Positions 27,298 to 36,489 of a stretch of DNA of 64,000 nucleotides are shown piece after piece. A program made the translations under genes and the position numbers. Numbering within the stretch: the first letter of the stretch is position 1; every line of letters begins with the position of its first letter. Under the pieces are notes generated by a model. That model did not search any database. It had not been told where the DNA came from and was given only the letters and a program-made list of their open reading frames with translations. Origin of the DNA: a bacterium (lineage in GTDB: Bacteria; DUMJ01); contig DUMJ01000053.1 in NCBI GenBank assembly GCA_012839925.1, positions 1-64,000 of the forward strand. The letters run 5' to 3'.

Positions 27298-28983
27298 TTA
27301 GAGAACCTCTTTCAACTTTAATATTAATTCTTCTGAAGGAATCTCTTCCACTTCGGAACTTTTACGTTCTTTAATCTCTACTATATCCGACTTAACAAAT
27401 TTATTACCAATAGTAATACGGAGAGGTATTCCAAGAAGGTCAGCATCTACAAACTTGGTTCCTGCTCTTTCGTCTCTATCATCTAAAATAACCTCATATC
27501 CCCTCTCTAACAATTTTTTATACAGGGTCTCGGCAAAGTTCCTTATAGATTCGTTAGCCCAATCAGTGGGCAATATATATATCTCATATGGAGCTATATT
27601 CCTCGGCCATATAATACCATTTCTATCATTATTTTGCTCTATACTGGCAGCAACCAATCTGCTCACTCCTATCCCATAACATCCCATAATAACTGGTTTT
27701 AATTCTCCCGTTGGAGTTTGAAACATGGCACCTATAGGCTCACTATATTTAGTACCCAGTTTAAATATATGACCAGCCTCTATCCCCTTTGACACTACAA
27801 GTTCTTTACTACATCTCGGACATAAATCTCTATCTTTTACTTTCCTTATAGGATAGAATCTATCCGGGATGAAATCTCTCCCTATATTCACATTCTTATA
27901 GTGATAATCCTGAATATTAGCTCCCACCACACCATTCTTAATACCCTTTACCTCCGGATCAGCGATAATCTCTATATTCTCCAGACCTACAGGTCCTACA
28001 AAACCCAGAGGTAAAGAGCCTTCAGTATCTTCCAAAAGAGAAATCTCCCTGGCATTCAATAGCTTTTCCACTTTATTGAGGTTTACCTCACTATCCCCTC
28101 TAACCATCAGAGCAACATTTCTACCATCTGCCTTTATTATGATGGTCTTAATAAGCTTGGATGGAGGGATGTTTAGATATTCAGACACCTCTTCCACACT
28201 CTTTAACCCGGGAGTATGAATCTTTTCTAAAGGTAACTCTGACTCATTATCTTCAACTATCACTGGATTATAATCTGCCATTTCAGTGGTGGCTGAGTAA
28301 CTACAGGAAGAACAATACGCTATCTCATCTTCCCCGCTTTCTGCTATTATTACAAATTCATGGGATACATCTCCACCTATAGGTCCACTTGCTGCCTCTA
28401 CAATCTTATAGTTAGCTCCTATCGCATCGAATATATTTTTATAGGCATAATATACTTTATAATATCCATCATTAAGACTGTCCTCATCTGCATGAAAAGA
28501 ATACAAATCTTTCATTATGAACTCTCTACATCTTATAATACCAAACCTTGGTCTGGGCTCATCCCTGAATTTAGTCTGTATCTGAAATAACATAAACGGA
28601 AGTTGCCGGTAAGAATTAATCTTAGCCTTCACCAGGGTGGTTATAATCTCCTCATGCGTGGGACCCAGACATAATGTACGATTATGTCTATCTGTGAGTT
28701 TAAATAGCTCTTCTCCATAGTCATCCCATCTTCCGGTTATCTTCCATAACTCGCTTGGATGAAGGGCAGGTAGGAGAACCTCCTGAGCACCAATCGATAA
28801 CATCTCTCTCCTGATTATATCTTCTATCTTTTTAAGAACCCGAAAACCTAACGGTAAAAAATCGTATATCCCTGAAGCCACCCTCTCTACCATACAACTT
28901 TTAACCATAAGGATATGGCTTATAGCCTCTACATCCTTAGGAATCTCCTTTTGTGGATAGTAAAAAAGCTGCGACATTCTCAT
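27298..28983 (-). CDS. proS: prolyl-tRNA synthetase (bacterial type, with editing domain)
   Basis: A 561-residue class II synthetase of the bacterial ProS type. Motif 1 lies near GFRVLKKIEDIIRREMLSIGAQEVLLPAL, motif 2 in LFQIQTKFRDEPRPRFGIIRCREFIMKD, and motif 3 in GCYGIGVSRLVAASIEQ. Between motifs 2 and 3 is the INS/YbaK editing domain (about residues 225-380). The C-terminal anticodon-binding domain includes ILPTDWANES and VILDDRDERAGTKF. It overlaps ispG by 4 bases (ATGA). Confidence 0.97.
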   Translation of the reverse strand: MRMSQLFYYPQKEIPKDVEAISHILMVKSCMVERVASGIYDFLPLGFRVLKKIEDIIRREMLSIGAQEVLLPALHPSELWKITGRWDDYGEELFKLTDRHNRTLCLGPTHEEIITTLVKAKINSYRQLPFMLFQIQTKFRDEPRPRFGIIRCREFIMKDLYSFHADEDSLNDGYYKVYYAYKNIFDAIGANYKIVEAASGPIGGDVSHEFVIIAESGEDEIAYCSSCSYSATTEMADYNPVIVEDNESELPLEKIHTPGLKSVEEVSEYLNIPPSKLIKTIIIKADGRNVALMVRGDSEVNLNKVEKLLNAREISLLEDTEGSLPLGFVGPVGLENIEIIADPEVKGIKNGVVGANIQDYHYKNVNIGRDFIPDRFYPIRKVKDRDLCPRCSKELVVSKGIEAGHIFKLGTKYSEPIGAMFQTPTGELKPVIMGCYGIGVSRLVAASIEQNNDRNGIIWPRNIAPYEIYILPTDWANESIRNFAETLYKKLLERGYEVILDDRDERAGTKFVDADLLGIPLRITIGNKFVKSDIVEIKERKSSEVEEIPSEELILKLKEVL

Positions 28984-30032
28984 CTGGACCTTTTATCTTC
29001 CTCCTTTACATAATCAATAAGCCTTTTAACAGCATCTCCAGGACTAAATGTTCCCATTGATTCTCCTTTTATAAAGAATATTGCCTTATCCTTTCCAAAT
29101 GCAACTCCACAATCGGCAAGTTTAGCTTCCCCTGGTCCATTTACGCTACAACCCATAATAGCAACATCTACGGGTATGATAACATCTTCCAGGGCATTTT
29201 CAACCTCCAGATAGTAAGACTCCAAATCTACCTGGCATCTTCCACAGGTAGGACAGGCAATCAGATTTACGCCATATCTTCTCAGCTTTAAATTCTTAAG
29301 GACTTCATAGGCAACTTTTACCTCCATAACAGGGTCTCCTGTAAGCGATACTCTTACAGTATCTCCGATACCATCATTCAAAACCAGAGCCAGCCCTACA
29401 GTAGACTTCACTATACCTCTCCATCCTCCTCCAGCCTCTGTAACACCAAGAGAAATGGGGTATCTGACCTGAGAAGATAAAATCTTATTAGCCTCTATGG
29501 TTTCCTCTGGATCTGAAGATTTTGCAGAAACCACAAGATTATTATATCCCAAATCCTCTATAAATTTTACATAATCCAGCACACACTGAACCATCCCGTC
29601 TTTAGTAGGCTGGTATCCATCTGGTAAGGAACCCTTATTAACACCAACCCTGACAGGAATATTTCTATCTTTAGCCTCCAGGACCAGGCTTCTTAATATC
29701 TCTCTACTGGGAACAGTCCCTGGGTTTATCCTGATCTTATCAACCCCCATTTCTAGGGCTATAAAACCAAGAGATAGATCAAAGTGAAGGTCAGCAATAA
29801 GAGGTATAGATATATTATTCTTTATCTCTCTGAGTTTAAGGGCAGCTTCTCTTGTCGGTACAGCTACTCTTACAATCTCACATCCAGCATCTTCCAATCT
29901 CTTTATCTGGCTAACTGTAGCTGATACATCCTCGGTTTTGGTATTGGTCATCGACTGAACCGCTACAGGATTTCCTCCACCTATAGTCAGATTCCCAACT
30001 TTTATAGGAAGAGTATCATCCCTTTTCCACAT
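28980..30032 (-). CDS. ispG: (E)-4-hydroxy-3-methylbut-2-enyl-diphosphate synthase IspG (GcpE)
   Basis: A 350-residue [4Fe-4S] enzyme of the MEP isoprenoid pathway. The N-terminal TIM barrel starts with VQSMTNTKTEDV. The cluster cysteines are in LIACPTCGRCQVD (near residue 260) and IMGCSVNGPGEA. The length is typical of the short bacterial form, without the extra domain seen in Chlamydia and plants. It shares a base with rseP and overlaps proS. With dxr three genes upstream in transcription order, it shows that the organism uses the MEP pathway. Confidence 0.97.
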   Translation of the reverse strand: MWKRDDTLPIKVGNLTIGGGNPVAVQSMTNTKTEDVSATVSQIKRLEDAGCEIVRVAVPTREAALKLREIKNNISIPLIADLHFDLSLGFIALEMGVDKIRINPGTVPSREILRSLVLEAKDRNIPVRVGVNKGSLPDGYQPTKDGMVQCVLDYVKFIEDLGYNNLVVSAKSSDPEETIEANKILSSQVRYPISLGVTEAGGGWRGIVKSTVGLALVLNDGIGDTVRVSLTGDPVMEVKVAYEVLKNLKLRRYGVNLIACPTCGRCQVDLESYYLEVENALEDVIIPVDVAIMGCSVNGPGEAKLADCGVAFGKDKAIFFIKGESMGTFSPGDAVKRLIDYVKEEDKRSR

Positions 30033-31048
30033 CAGAAGCGGCTCACATCTCCTATAGTAACTATTATCATCAAGATCAGCAGGACTAAAAAACCTATGTA
30101 GTGAACAAGATTCTCTTTCTCTGGGGAAATCTTTATCTTCTTGCCAAGATTCAGAATTAAGAAAAAAATTCTACCCCCGTCCAGTGCGGGTATGGGTAGA
30201 AGATTGAATAAACCCAATTGAATGCTCAAAAATGCCATAAGTTGCAAGAATACTTTTATCCCCATCTGAGCTGCTGCCCCTGTAATTCTGGCAACTCCTA
30301 TGGGTCCACTGATAGCTTCTGAGCCAAGTTTACCGGTAATTAAGCCTCCAAAAGCCTTTAAAGTGCCAACAATTATAGTAGAAAATTCTTTCAGAGACAT
30401 TATGAATGCCTCACCTACAGGATATCTAACGTCAGTAAAAGCAGGTATTGTTATTCCAATAAGGTTTCTCTTCTGAACTTCATCGTATTTTGGAATCAAT
30501 TCAATGGTTAATCTTTCTCCACCCCTCTCAATCTCCAGTATCACCTTATCTTTTGAACTCTGTATTGCCTGAGTTATCTCCTCAGAGAGGGTAACCTCTT
30601 TACCATTGACAGATATAATCCTATCTCCAGGCTTTATTCCTGCCATTTCAGCCGGAGAACCTGGCAAAACTGTATTTATACCTGTAGGGACAACGGTTGG
30701 AACCCCCCAGACAAACAGAATAAACAGAATCAGTATGGCGAGTAAAAAATTCATAATACCACCAGATGCCAGGATCAGAAACTTGGAAAACCAGCTCTTC
30801 TTATTAAAATTAAGCTCGTCTTCTACAGGTTCATCCGTATCAAGTCCTGCAAGTTTTACGTACCCACCTATAGGGAGAAACCTCACAGAAAACATAGTCC
30901 CATTCCTCTCAAAGGAAAATGCCTTTGGTCCAAAACCTATGGAAAACTCATATACCTTAACCCCATTCAGTTTAGCCTGAATGTAATGACCATACTCATG
31001 TATCAGAACTAATATGCTGATTAAAATAAGGAAATATAATACACTCAT
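30032..31048 (-). CDS. rseP: site-2 protease RseP/RIP metalloprotease
   Basis: A 338-residue intramembrane zinc protease. It has HEYGH at the N-terminus (in ILVLIHEYGHYIQAKLNG, residues 14-31), a single PDZ domain (about residues 120-190, VLPGSPAEMAGIKPGDRIISVNGKEV) and the C-terminal LLPIPALDGGR motif carrying the third zinc ligand. There are four membrane segments. It cleaves membrane-anchored regulators or remnant signal peptides. The dxr-rseP-ispG order is a common bacterial arrangement. It overlaps dxr by 4 bases. Confidence 0.96.
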   Translation of the reverse strand: MSVLYFLILISILVLIHEYGHYIQAKLNGVKVYEFSIGFGPKAFSFERNGTMFSVRFLPIGGYVKLAGLDTDEPVEDELNFNKKSWFSKFLILASGGIMNFLLAILILFILFVWGVPTVVPTGINTVLPGSPAEMAGIKPGDRIISVNGKEVTLSEEITQAIQSSKDKVILEIERGGERLTIELIPKYDEVQKRNLIGITIPAFTDVRYPVGEAFIMSLKEFSTIIVGTLKAFGGLITGKLGSEAISGPIGVARITGAAAQMGIKVFLQLMAFLSIQLGLFNLLPIPALDGGRIFFLILNLGKKIKISPEKENLVHYIGFLVLLILMIIVTIGDVSRF

Positions 31049-32214
31049 CTGCTCATCACCTTATTAAATATTTTATAGGTTTCTTCTCTAGCCCAGTTAT
31101 CAATCTCCATAGCCTCTTCAACAGAGTTAATAGTTACTGGACTATGTTTAGAAAGGACCTCCTCCACCAAGATAGGTATATCAGTAAACCTTATATCCCT
31201 GTTCAGGAATAATTCAACAGCAACTTCATCAGATGCATTAAGTACAGCAGGGTACGACAATCCTCTCTTCCCTGCCTCAATAGCTATTCTCAATGCAGGG
31301 AAATGATCGGTATCCGGAGCCTCAAAGGTAAGTTCCTTTAATTCTATAAGATTTAGCCTTTTCCAGGAAGTCTCTATTCTTTCTGGATATGAAAGTGCAT
31401 ATAAAATAGGAATCTTCATATCAGGATTACTCATAAGAGCCACCAGTGAGGCATCACTCAACCCAATGGCACCATGAATAATACTCTGAGGATGCACAAG
31501 AACCTGTATCTTCTCGTATGGTACATCAAAAAATTTATGTAACTCTATAACCTCCAGACCTTTATTCATAAGGGTGGCAGAGTCAACGCTTATTCTCTTG
31601 CCCATCCTCCATACCGGATGAGACACAGCCTCTTCTGGAGTAACATTAACTAATTGATTGTAATCCAATCTTCTAAATGGACCTCCTGAAGCGGTGAGGA
31701 CAATATAATCTAGTTCTCTTCTATCATTTAAAGCGTTAAAGCACTGGAATATTGCACCTGGTTCACTATCTATCGGAATAAGATTTACACCTTTTCCATC
31801 CGCCAATTTCCTTACAATTTCTCCCATAATAACGATAGACTCTTTATTTGCAATGGCAACATCTCTATTATATTTTATAGCTTCCCAGAGGGGATATATA
31901 CCTAACGCCCCTCCCATAACTATTACAATCAAATCAACACCATCTACCGAAGCAATCTCCCTAAGTCCCTGTATCCCGGAAAATAGTCTACTTCCAGCCG
32001 AAATTACCGCATCTCGCAGCGATGAGGTTATATTGTTTTCTGTTAGAAGCACGTACTTTGGACGAAACTCCATCACCTGTAAAGCCAGCTGTTCTGAGTC
32101 CTGTCTGGCTCCAAGCCCTACTACATTAAATCTGTCTTTAAAATTTCTAATTACTTCTAATACTCTATTTCCCAGTGTTCCTGTAGAACCTATTATCAGT
32201 AAGTTCTTTACCAT
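31045..32214 (-). CDS. dxr: 1-deoxy-D-xylulose 5-phosphate reductoisomerase
   Basis: A 389-residue NADPH-dependent enzyme, the first committed step of the MEP pathway. It has the N-terminal Rossmann motif GSTGTLGNRVLEVI (canonical family motif GSTGSIG), ANKESIV, the metal and substrate motifs IPIDSEPGAIFQC and TASGGPFR, and VHPQSIIHG. The length is normal. It overlaps cdsA by 7 bases and rseP by 4. It is the fosmidomycin target in organisms that have it. Confidence 0.97.
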   Translation of the reverse strand: MVKNLLIIGSTGTLGNRVLEVIRNFKDRFNVVGLGARQDSEQLALQVMEFRPKYVLLTENNITSSLRDAVISAGSRLFSGIQGLREIASVDGVDLIVIVMGGALGIYPLWEAIKYNRDVAIANKESIVIMGEIVRKLADGKGVNLIPIDSEPGAIFQCFNALNDRRELDYIVLTASGGPFRRLDYNQLVNVTPEEAVSHPVWRMGKRISVDSATLMNKGLEVIELHKFFDVPYEKIQVLVHPQSIIHGAIGLSDASLVALMSNPDMKIPILYALSYPERIETSWKRLNLIELKELTFEAPDTDHFPALRIAIEAGKRGLSYPAVLNASDEVAVELFLNRDIRFTDIPILVEEVLSKHSPVTINSVEEAMEIDNWAREETYKIFNKVMSR

Positions 32215-32984
32215 ACTCCACCTACTATAAATCTTATAAGAGGGAATACAAAAACCACCCCAACCAGAAAACCATCAAATCTATCCAACACACCGCCATG
32301 TCCTGGAATTATATTTCCGGCATCTTTAACTCTCGCCTCTCTCTTAAGTAATGACTCAAACAGATCTCCAGATTGAACGCCCAAACTTAACAGTATACCT
32401 ATCAGTATACCCCTAAAATCACTTAAGAATAGAAATGACGATATTACTGTAGCCAGCACTCCCCCTATAAACCCCTCCCAGGATTTTAATGGGCTTAATA
32501 TAGATGCAAGTTTACGTTTCCCAAATTTTCTACCGACAAAATATGCGGTGGAATCAAAAGCCCAGGTTCCAACCATAACCATGGTACACCAGTATCCGGA
32601 AGGATCGAATTTCCTCATAATTAAAAACATAGAGAGGGGAACAGCCAGATATATAAGACCAAAAATAGTAGTCGATATTATGGACAGGCTATCTTTAATA
32701 TTCTGCATAATTATAAAGTAAAGCATAAGATAGACCCAAAGCACAATAAGTGTCTCAAGAACACTGGTAGCATACTCCCAGGACCAGAGGAGTATAAAGA
32801 TTCCACCGATCAGCCCTTCCCAAAATCTTACCTTTATACCCATAGATTCTGTTAATCTACTGTATTCAAAAAAACCGATAATAAAAATAGCCAGAAGAAA
32901 AAGTTGAAGGGAAATACTGCCAAGTCTTATAAGAGCTAGAATTACCGGGATACCTATAAGAGCGCTTATAACTCTCTGAAACAT
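32208..32984 (-). CDS. cdsA: phosphatidate cytidylyltransferase
   Basis: A 258-residue integral membrane enzyme that makes CDP-diacylglycerol, with about eight hydrophobic segments. The CDS signature near the C-terminus (S-x-x-K-R-x4-KD-x3-IPGHGG-x2-DR-x-D) is complete: SLLKREARVKD...IPGHGGVLDRFDG, residues 210-237. It follows uppS by 6 bases in the classic frr-uppS-cdsA-dxr-rseP order. Confidence 0.96.
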   Translation of the reverse strand: MFQRVISALIGIPVILALIRLGSISLQLFLLAIFIIGFFEYSRLTESMGIKVRFWEGLIGGIFILLWSWEYATSVLETLIVLWVYLMLYFIIMQNIKDSLSIISTTIFGLIYLAVPLSMFLIMRKFDPSGYWCTMVMVGTWAFDSTAYFVGRKFGKRKLASILSPLKSWEGFIGGVLATVISSFLFLSDFRGILIGILLSLGVQSGDLFESLLKREARVKDAGNIIPGHGGVLDRFDGFLVGVVFVFPLIRFIVGGVW

Positions 32985-32990
32985 AATCTC

Positions 32991-33698
32991 CTAAATTCCC
33001 CCAAAACGTCTTTCCCTGTGCGTATAAGCCTCTATAGCAGAATCGAACTCTTTCTCATCAAAATCTGGCCAGAAGCGAGGGGTAAAATAAAATTCACTAT
33101 AGGCAGACTGCCAAAGGAGAAAGTTACTTATTCTTAACTCTCCACTAGTCCTTATTACAAGGTCTGGATCGGGAAAATCTCTGGTATCTAACTCCTGAGA
33201 GATTAATCTATCATCGATATCTTCAATATTTATCTCTTTTGAAGCTATCTTGATAGCTATTCTCCTTACCGCTCTTACTATATCATCCCTGCCACTGTAG
33301 TTGATAGCAAAAGCGAGAGATAACTTATCATTAAATTTGGTTGCCTCTTCGGTTAACTCCATCTCTCTTATCACTTCTTCAGAGAGTCTGCTCCTGTCGC
33401 CAAAAAAAACAACCTTTATCCCCTCTCTGATAAATTCAGGTCTTTCTTCCTGCAAACCTAACCTCAATATCTCCATCAGACCATTGACTTCTTCTTTAGG
33501 ACGTCGCCAATTCTCTGTAGAAAAGGCAAAAAGAGTAAGATATCTTATACCAAGATTTGCCGCATATTTCACTATACGCTTTACATTACGCTTTCCTTCC
33601 TGATGCCCAGAGATTCTAGATAACCCTCTAGCCTGAGCCCATCTGCCATTCCCATCCATGATTATTGCCACATGGACCGGTAGATTCTCTGACCCCAA
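32991..33698 (-). CDS. uppS: undecaprenyl diphosphate synthase (cis-prenyltransferase)
   Basis: A 235-residue enzyme that makes the polyprenyl carrier for cell-wall synthesis. Motif HVAIIMDGNGRWA holds the catalytic Asp (residue 15). LTLFAFSTENWRRP and the C-terminal DPDLVIRTSGELRISNFLLWQSAYSEFYF motif are also present. The start is a TTG at 33698 with GGAGG nine bases before it. It is 4 bases from the frr stop. Confidence 0.97.
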   Translation of the reverse strand: MGSENLPVHVAIIMDGNGRWAQARGLSRISGHQEGKRNVKRIVKYAANLGIRYLTLFAFSTENWRRPKEEVNGLMEILRLGLQEERPEFIREGIKVVFFGDRSRLSEEVIREMELTEEATKFNDKLSLAFAINYSGRDDIVRAVRRIAIKIASKEINIEDIDDRLISQELDTRDFPDPDLVIRTSGELRISNFLLWQSAYSEFYFTPRFWPDFDEKEFDSAIEAYTHRERRFGGI

Positions 33699-33702
33699 TA
33701 AT

Positions 33703-34263
33703 CTATACCTCCATTATTTCCTTTTCTTTTTCCAATAATACCTTGTCTATCTCTTCTGTATACTTATCAGTAATCTTCTGAAGCTGATCCTTTAGCCTTT
33801 TCTCCAAATCCTCTGAAATTTTACTATTCTTCTTTTCCTTTTCTAACTCTTCTATCCCTGTCCTTCTTATATTTCTTATAATTACCTTAGCTTCCTCCCC
33901 CTTCTTTTTTACCAGTTTTACCAGCTCTTTTCTCCTTTCCTCAGTGGGAGATGGGATATTTAGCCTTATAGAAGTTCCGTCATTTACAGGTGTTAAGCTA
34001 AGATTAGATTTAAGAATAGCCTTCTCTATACTGTGCATAGACTGTTTATCCCAGGGTTGAATAAGGATAGTTCTGGAATCAGGTATGGTGATCTTAGCTA
34101 ATTGGAAGAGGGGTGTAGATGTCCCATAGTAATCCACAATCAGTTCTTCTACAAGAGCTGGATTGGCTCTACCAGTTCTGATACCACGCAACTCCTTCTG
34201 AAAGACTGCTATGGACTGCTTCATCTTCTCCTCTATACCACGAGTAAAAGCCTTTTCGTCCAT
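33703..34263 (-). CDS. frr: ribosome recycling factor
   Basis: A 186-residue protein that splits post-termination ribosomes with EF-G. It has the typical sequence KELRGIRTGRANPALVEELIVDYYG...TPLFQLAKI and a C-terminal coiled coil (LEKEKKNSKISEDLEKRLKDQLQKITDKYTEEIDKVL). ATG 34263 is chosen because AAAGGAGTGA precedes it and the N-terminus then matches the family; the in-frame start at 34305 would add 14 residues inside pyrH. Confidence 0.96.
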   Translation of the reverse strand: MDEKAFTRGIEEKMKQSIAVFQKELRGIRTGRANPALVEELIVDYYGTSTPLFQLAKITIPDSRTILIQPWDKQSMHSIEKAILKSNLSLTPVNDGTSIRLNIPSPTEERRKELVKLVKKKGEEAKVIIRNIRRTGIEELEKEKKNSKISEDLEKRLKDQLQKITDKYTEEIDKVLLEKEKEIMEV

Positions 34264-34268
34264 ACTTA

Positions 34269-34985
34269 TCACTCCTTTACCAGGGTTCCGATTTCCTCTC
34301 CACAAACAAGCCTTTTCAAGTTTCCCTGCTCAGAGATATTAAATACTATTATAGGTATCTTATTTTCCATACATAGTGATACTGCAGTAGCATCCATAAC
34401 TTTCAATTCTTTACTTAATATATCCATATATTTTATCTCAACATACTTAGTAGCATTTGGATTTTTAACCGGATCCGAGTCATATATACCATCAACTCTT
34501 GTTCCCTTGATCATCACCTCTGCATTAATTTCGGCTGCTCTCAGAGCGGCAGCTGTATCGGTACTGAAAAAAGGATTCCCGGTACCACCTCCAAAGATAA
34601 CCACCCTACCCTTCTCAAGATGTCTTATAGCTCTTCTCCGTATATATGGTTCTGCTACCTGTCTCATCTCTATCGAGGTCTGAACCCTGGTCGGAATGCC
34701 CATAGATTCCAACCGGGACTGCAGGGCAAGAGCATTTATAATCGTTGATAACATCCCCATATAATCGGCGGTTGCCCTGTCTATAGATAAGGAACTGGAG
34801 GTAATGCCCCTGATAACATTACCTCCCCCAACTACTATAGCAATCTCAACTCCCAATCTATATATAGACTGGACCTCTTCAGCGATATTTACAAGAGACT
34901 GATATCCTATAGGATCAGAATCTTCCTTAAAAGCTTCTCCACTTAATTTAAGTAAAATCCTCTTATACCTAATAATATCTCTCAT
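34269..34985 (-). CDS. pyrH: UMP kinase
   Basis: A 238-residue amino-acid-kinase-fold enzyme that makes UDP from UMP. It has [10 protein letters not shown] (residues 10-19), [30 protein letters not shown] and [19 protein letters not shown], all typical of PyrH. It shares one base with the tsf stop. Gene order rpsB-tsf-pyrH-frr is the standard bacterial one. Confidence 0.97.
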   Translation of the reverse strand: MRDIIRYKRILLKLSGEAFKEDSDPIGYQSLVNIAEEVQSIYRLGVEIAIVVGGGNVIRGITSSSLSIDRATADYMGMLSTIINALALQSRLESMGIPTRVQTSIEMRQVAEPYIRRRAIRHLEKGRVVIFGGGTGNPFFSTDTAAALRAAEINAEVMIKGTRVDGIYDSDPVKNPNATKYVEIKYMDILSKELKVMDATAVSLCMENKIPIIVFNISEQGNLKRLVCGEEIGTLVKE

Positions 34986-35581
34986 CAGTCTTTTCCTAAT
35001 TCAAATCTTACAAATCTCCTTATAAGAATATTCTCTCCTAATCTGGCTATGGCATCATTAATTATATCCTTAATCTTCTTTTCCGGGTCCCTTATCCAGG
35101 GCTGTTCTAAAAGACATACCTCCTGATAAAACTTCTCCAGTTTCCCCTGGACAATCCTCTCTATAACCTGTGGAGGTTTCCCTTCATTCTGAGCCTGAGT
35201 AGCATAGATATCTTTCTCACTTTCCAAAACATCTTCAGGTATGTCAGCTATTGATATATATCTAGGATTGCTAGCTGCTATATGCATAGCAATCTCTTTA
35301 GCCAGAGTCTTAAACTCATCTGTCCTGGCAACAAAATCTGTCTCACAGTTAACCTCAACCATTACGCCCAGTTTATTCCCAGGATGAATATAGCTTTCTA
35401 TTCTTCCATCTTTGGCTAGTCTTGCGCCCTTCTTCTCTGCTACCGCAATACCCTCTTTTCTTAAGATCTCCACAGCCTTCTCAACATCACCTTTGGCAGA
35501 GATAAGTGCCTTTTTACAATCCATTACCCCAGCCCCTGTCTTTTCTCTGAGTTCCCTTATTAAATCCATATTAATACTCAT
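34985..35581 (-). CDS. tsf: elongation factor Ts
   Basis: A 198-residue short form of EF-Ts, the nucleotide exchange factor for EF-Tu. N-terminal UBA-like domain [35 protein letters not shown], then [21 protein letters not shown]. The length resembles Thermus-type EF-Ts (196) and is shorter than E. coli (283), because one dimerisation subdomain is missing. The ATG overlaps the rpsB stop (ATGA). Confidence 0.97.
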   Translation of the reverse strand: MSINMDLIRELREKTGAGVMDCKKALISAKGDVEKAVEILRKEGIAVAEKKGARLAKDGRIESYIHPGNKLGVMVEVNCETDFVARTDEFKTLAKEIAMHIAASNPRYISIADIPEDVLESEKDIYATQAQNEGKPPQVIERIVQGKLEKFYQEVCLLEQPWIRDPEKKIKDIINDAIARLGENILIRRFVRFELGKD

Positions 35582-36369
35582 TCTGTCAGTTCCTCCTCAT
35601 ACTCACTTGCCACTTTTTCTTCAATGGCATCAGCTGGTAACTCCTCTATGTCAGGCATTACAACCTCTTCTTCAACCTCTTCCTTCCTCATTCCCATACC
35701 TTCAAGAACTGCGTCTGCTATTTTAGCACAGTATAGTCTTATAGCCCTTATAGCGTCATCATTACCCGGGATCGGATAATCTATTATCTCCGGGTCTCCA
35801 TTGGTATCCACCACACCAATAACCGGGATACCAAGTCTTTTAGCTTCCCTTACCGCATTCTCTTCTTTCTTTGTATCTATCACAAAAAGTAAATCCGGAG
35901 GTCTATCCAGATTTTCTATCCCGCCAACATACTTCTCAAGTCTTTTAAGCTCTATCTCCAGATGTTTACGTTCCCTCTTAGTATAAGAGTCCCACAAGCC
36001 ACTATCTCTAGCTGAACGCAGTTCCTTTAACTTTTCTATACCCCTTCTCACTGTTTGGAAGTTTGTAAGAAGCCCTCCAAGCCATCTCTGATTTACATAA
36101 GGCATACCGCATCTCTCTGCCTCTGTCTTTACAACCTCATATGCCTGTTTCTTTGTCCCTACAAAGAGGACTTTTCCCCCATTACCCGAAATGTCTCTTG
36201 CAACTTCATATGCCTTCTCCATACAGACCACTGTTTTTTGAAGGTCTATAATGTGTATCCCATTACGTTCAGCAAAGATGAACGGTTTCATCTTAGGATT
36301 CCAACGTTTAGTCTGATGACCAAAGTGGACTCCCGCCTCTAAAAGCTGTTTAATAGTTACTATAGCCAT
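35578..36369 (-). CDS. rpsB: 30S ribosomal protein S2
   Basis: A 263-residue S2 protein with the family motifs [57 protein letters not shown] and [10 protein letters not shown]. The acidic C-terminal tail (about residues 228-263) is rich in Glu. It is the first gene of the long minus-strand run down to 18458. Its leader (36370-36454) can form a pseudoknot that covers part of the GAGGAGG Shine-Dalgarno, so autoregulation by S2 is likely. Confidence 0.98.
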   Translation of the reverse strand: MAIVTIKQLLEAGVHFGHQTKRWNPKMKPFIFAERNGIHIIDLQKTVVCMEKAYEVARDISGNGGKVLFVGTKKQAYEVVKTEAERCGMPYVNQRWLGGLLTNFQTVRRGIEKLKELRSARDSGLWDSYTKRERKHLEIELKRLEKYVGGIENLDRPPDLLFVIDTKKEENAVREAKRLGIPVIGVVDTNGDPEIIDYPIPGNDDAIRAIRLYCAKIADAVLEGMGMRKEEVEEEVVMPDIEELPADAIEEKVASEYEEELTE

Positions 36370-36454
36370 ACATTTGCCTCCTCTAAGTTAGACTCCTACC
36401 TCACTACCACCCTAAATCAAAGTGGACTTAGAGATGTGAGGTATGTTAAATTCT
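36370..36454 (-). promoter_or_regulatory. rpsB leader with pseudoknot-forming repeats, probable S2 autoregulatory RNA
   Basis: In RNA order (minus strand): A = TACCTCAC (36443-36436), B = CTCTAAGT (36433-36426), A' = GTGAGGTA (36404-36397), B' = ACTTAGAG (36388-36381). A pairs with A' and B pairs with B', each over 8 bases, and the order A-B-A'-B' makes a pseudoknot. B' runs into the SD AGGAGG (36382-36377). rpsB leaders of other bacteria are known to be S2-responsive and pseudoknotted. That this one works the same way is inferred. Confidence 0.65.
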
Positions 36455-36460
36455 TGTGAA

Positions 36461-36489
36461 AGTATAACACATAGTTAAACCCTTGGCAA
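36461..36489 (-). promoter_or_regulatory. sigma70-type promoter for the rpsB operon
   Basis: Minus strand TTGCCA (36489-36484), 17-base spacer, TATACT (36466-36461), predicting a start near 36454. The -35 lies inside the end of the phosphate-transporter gene and within the 13-base palindrome CCCTTGCCAAGGG. Confidence 0.65.

Noticed and set aside
34102..34683. 193-residue plus-strand open frame
   Set aside because: Antisense to frr and pyrH, which are both clear genes; no promoter or SD.
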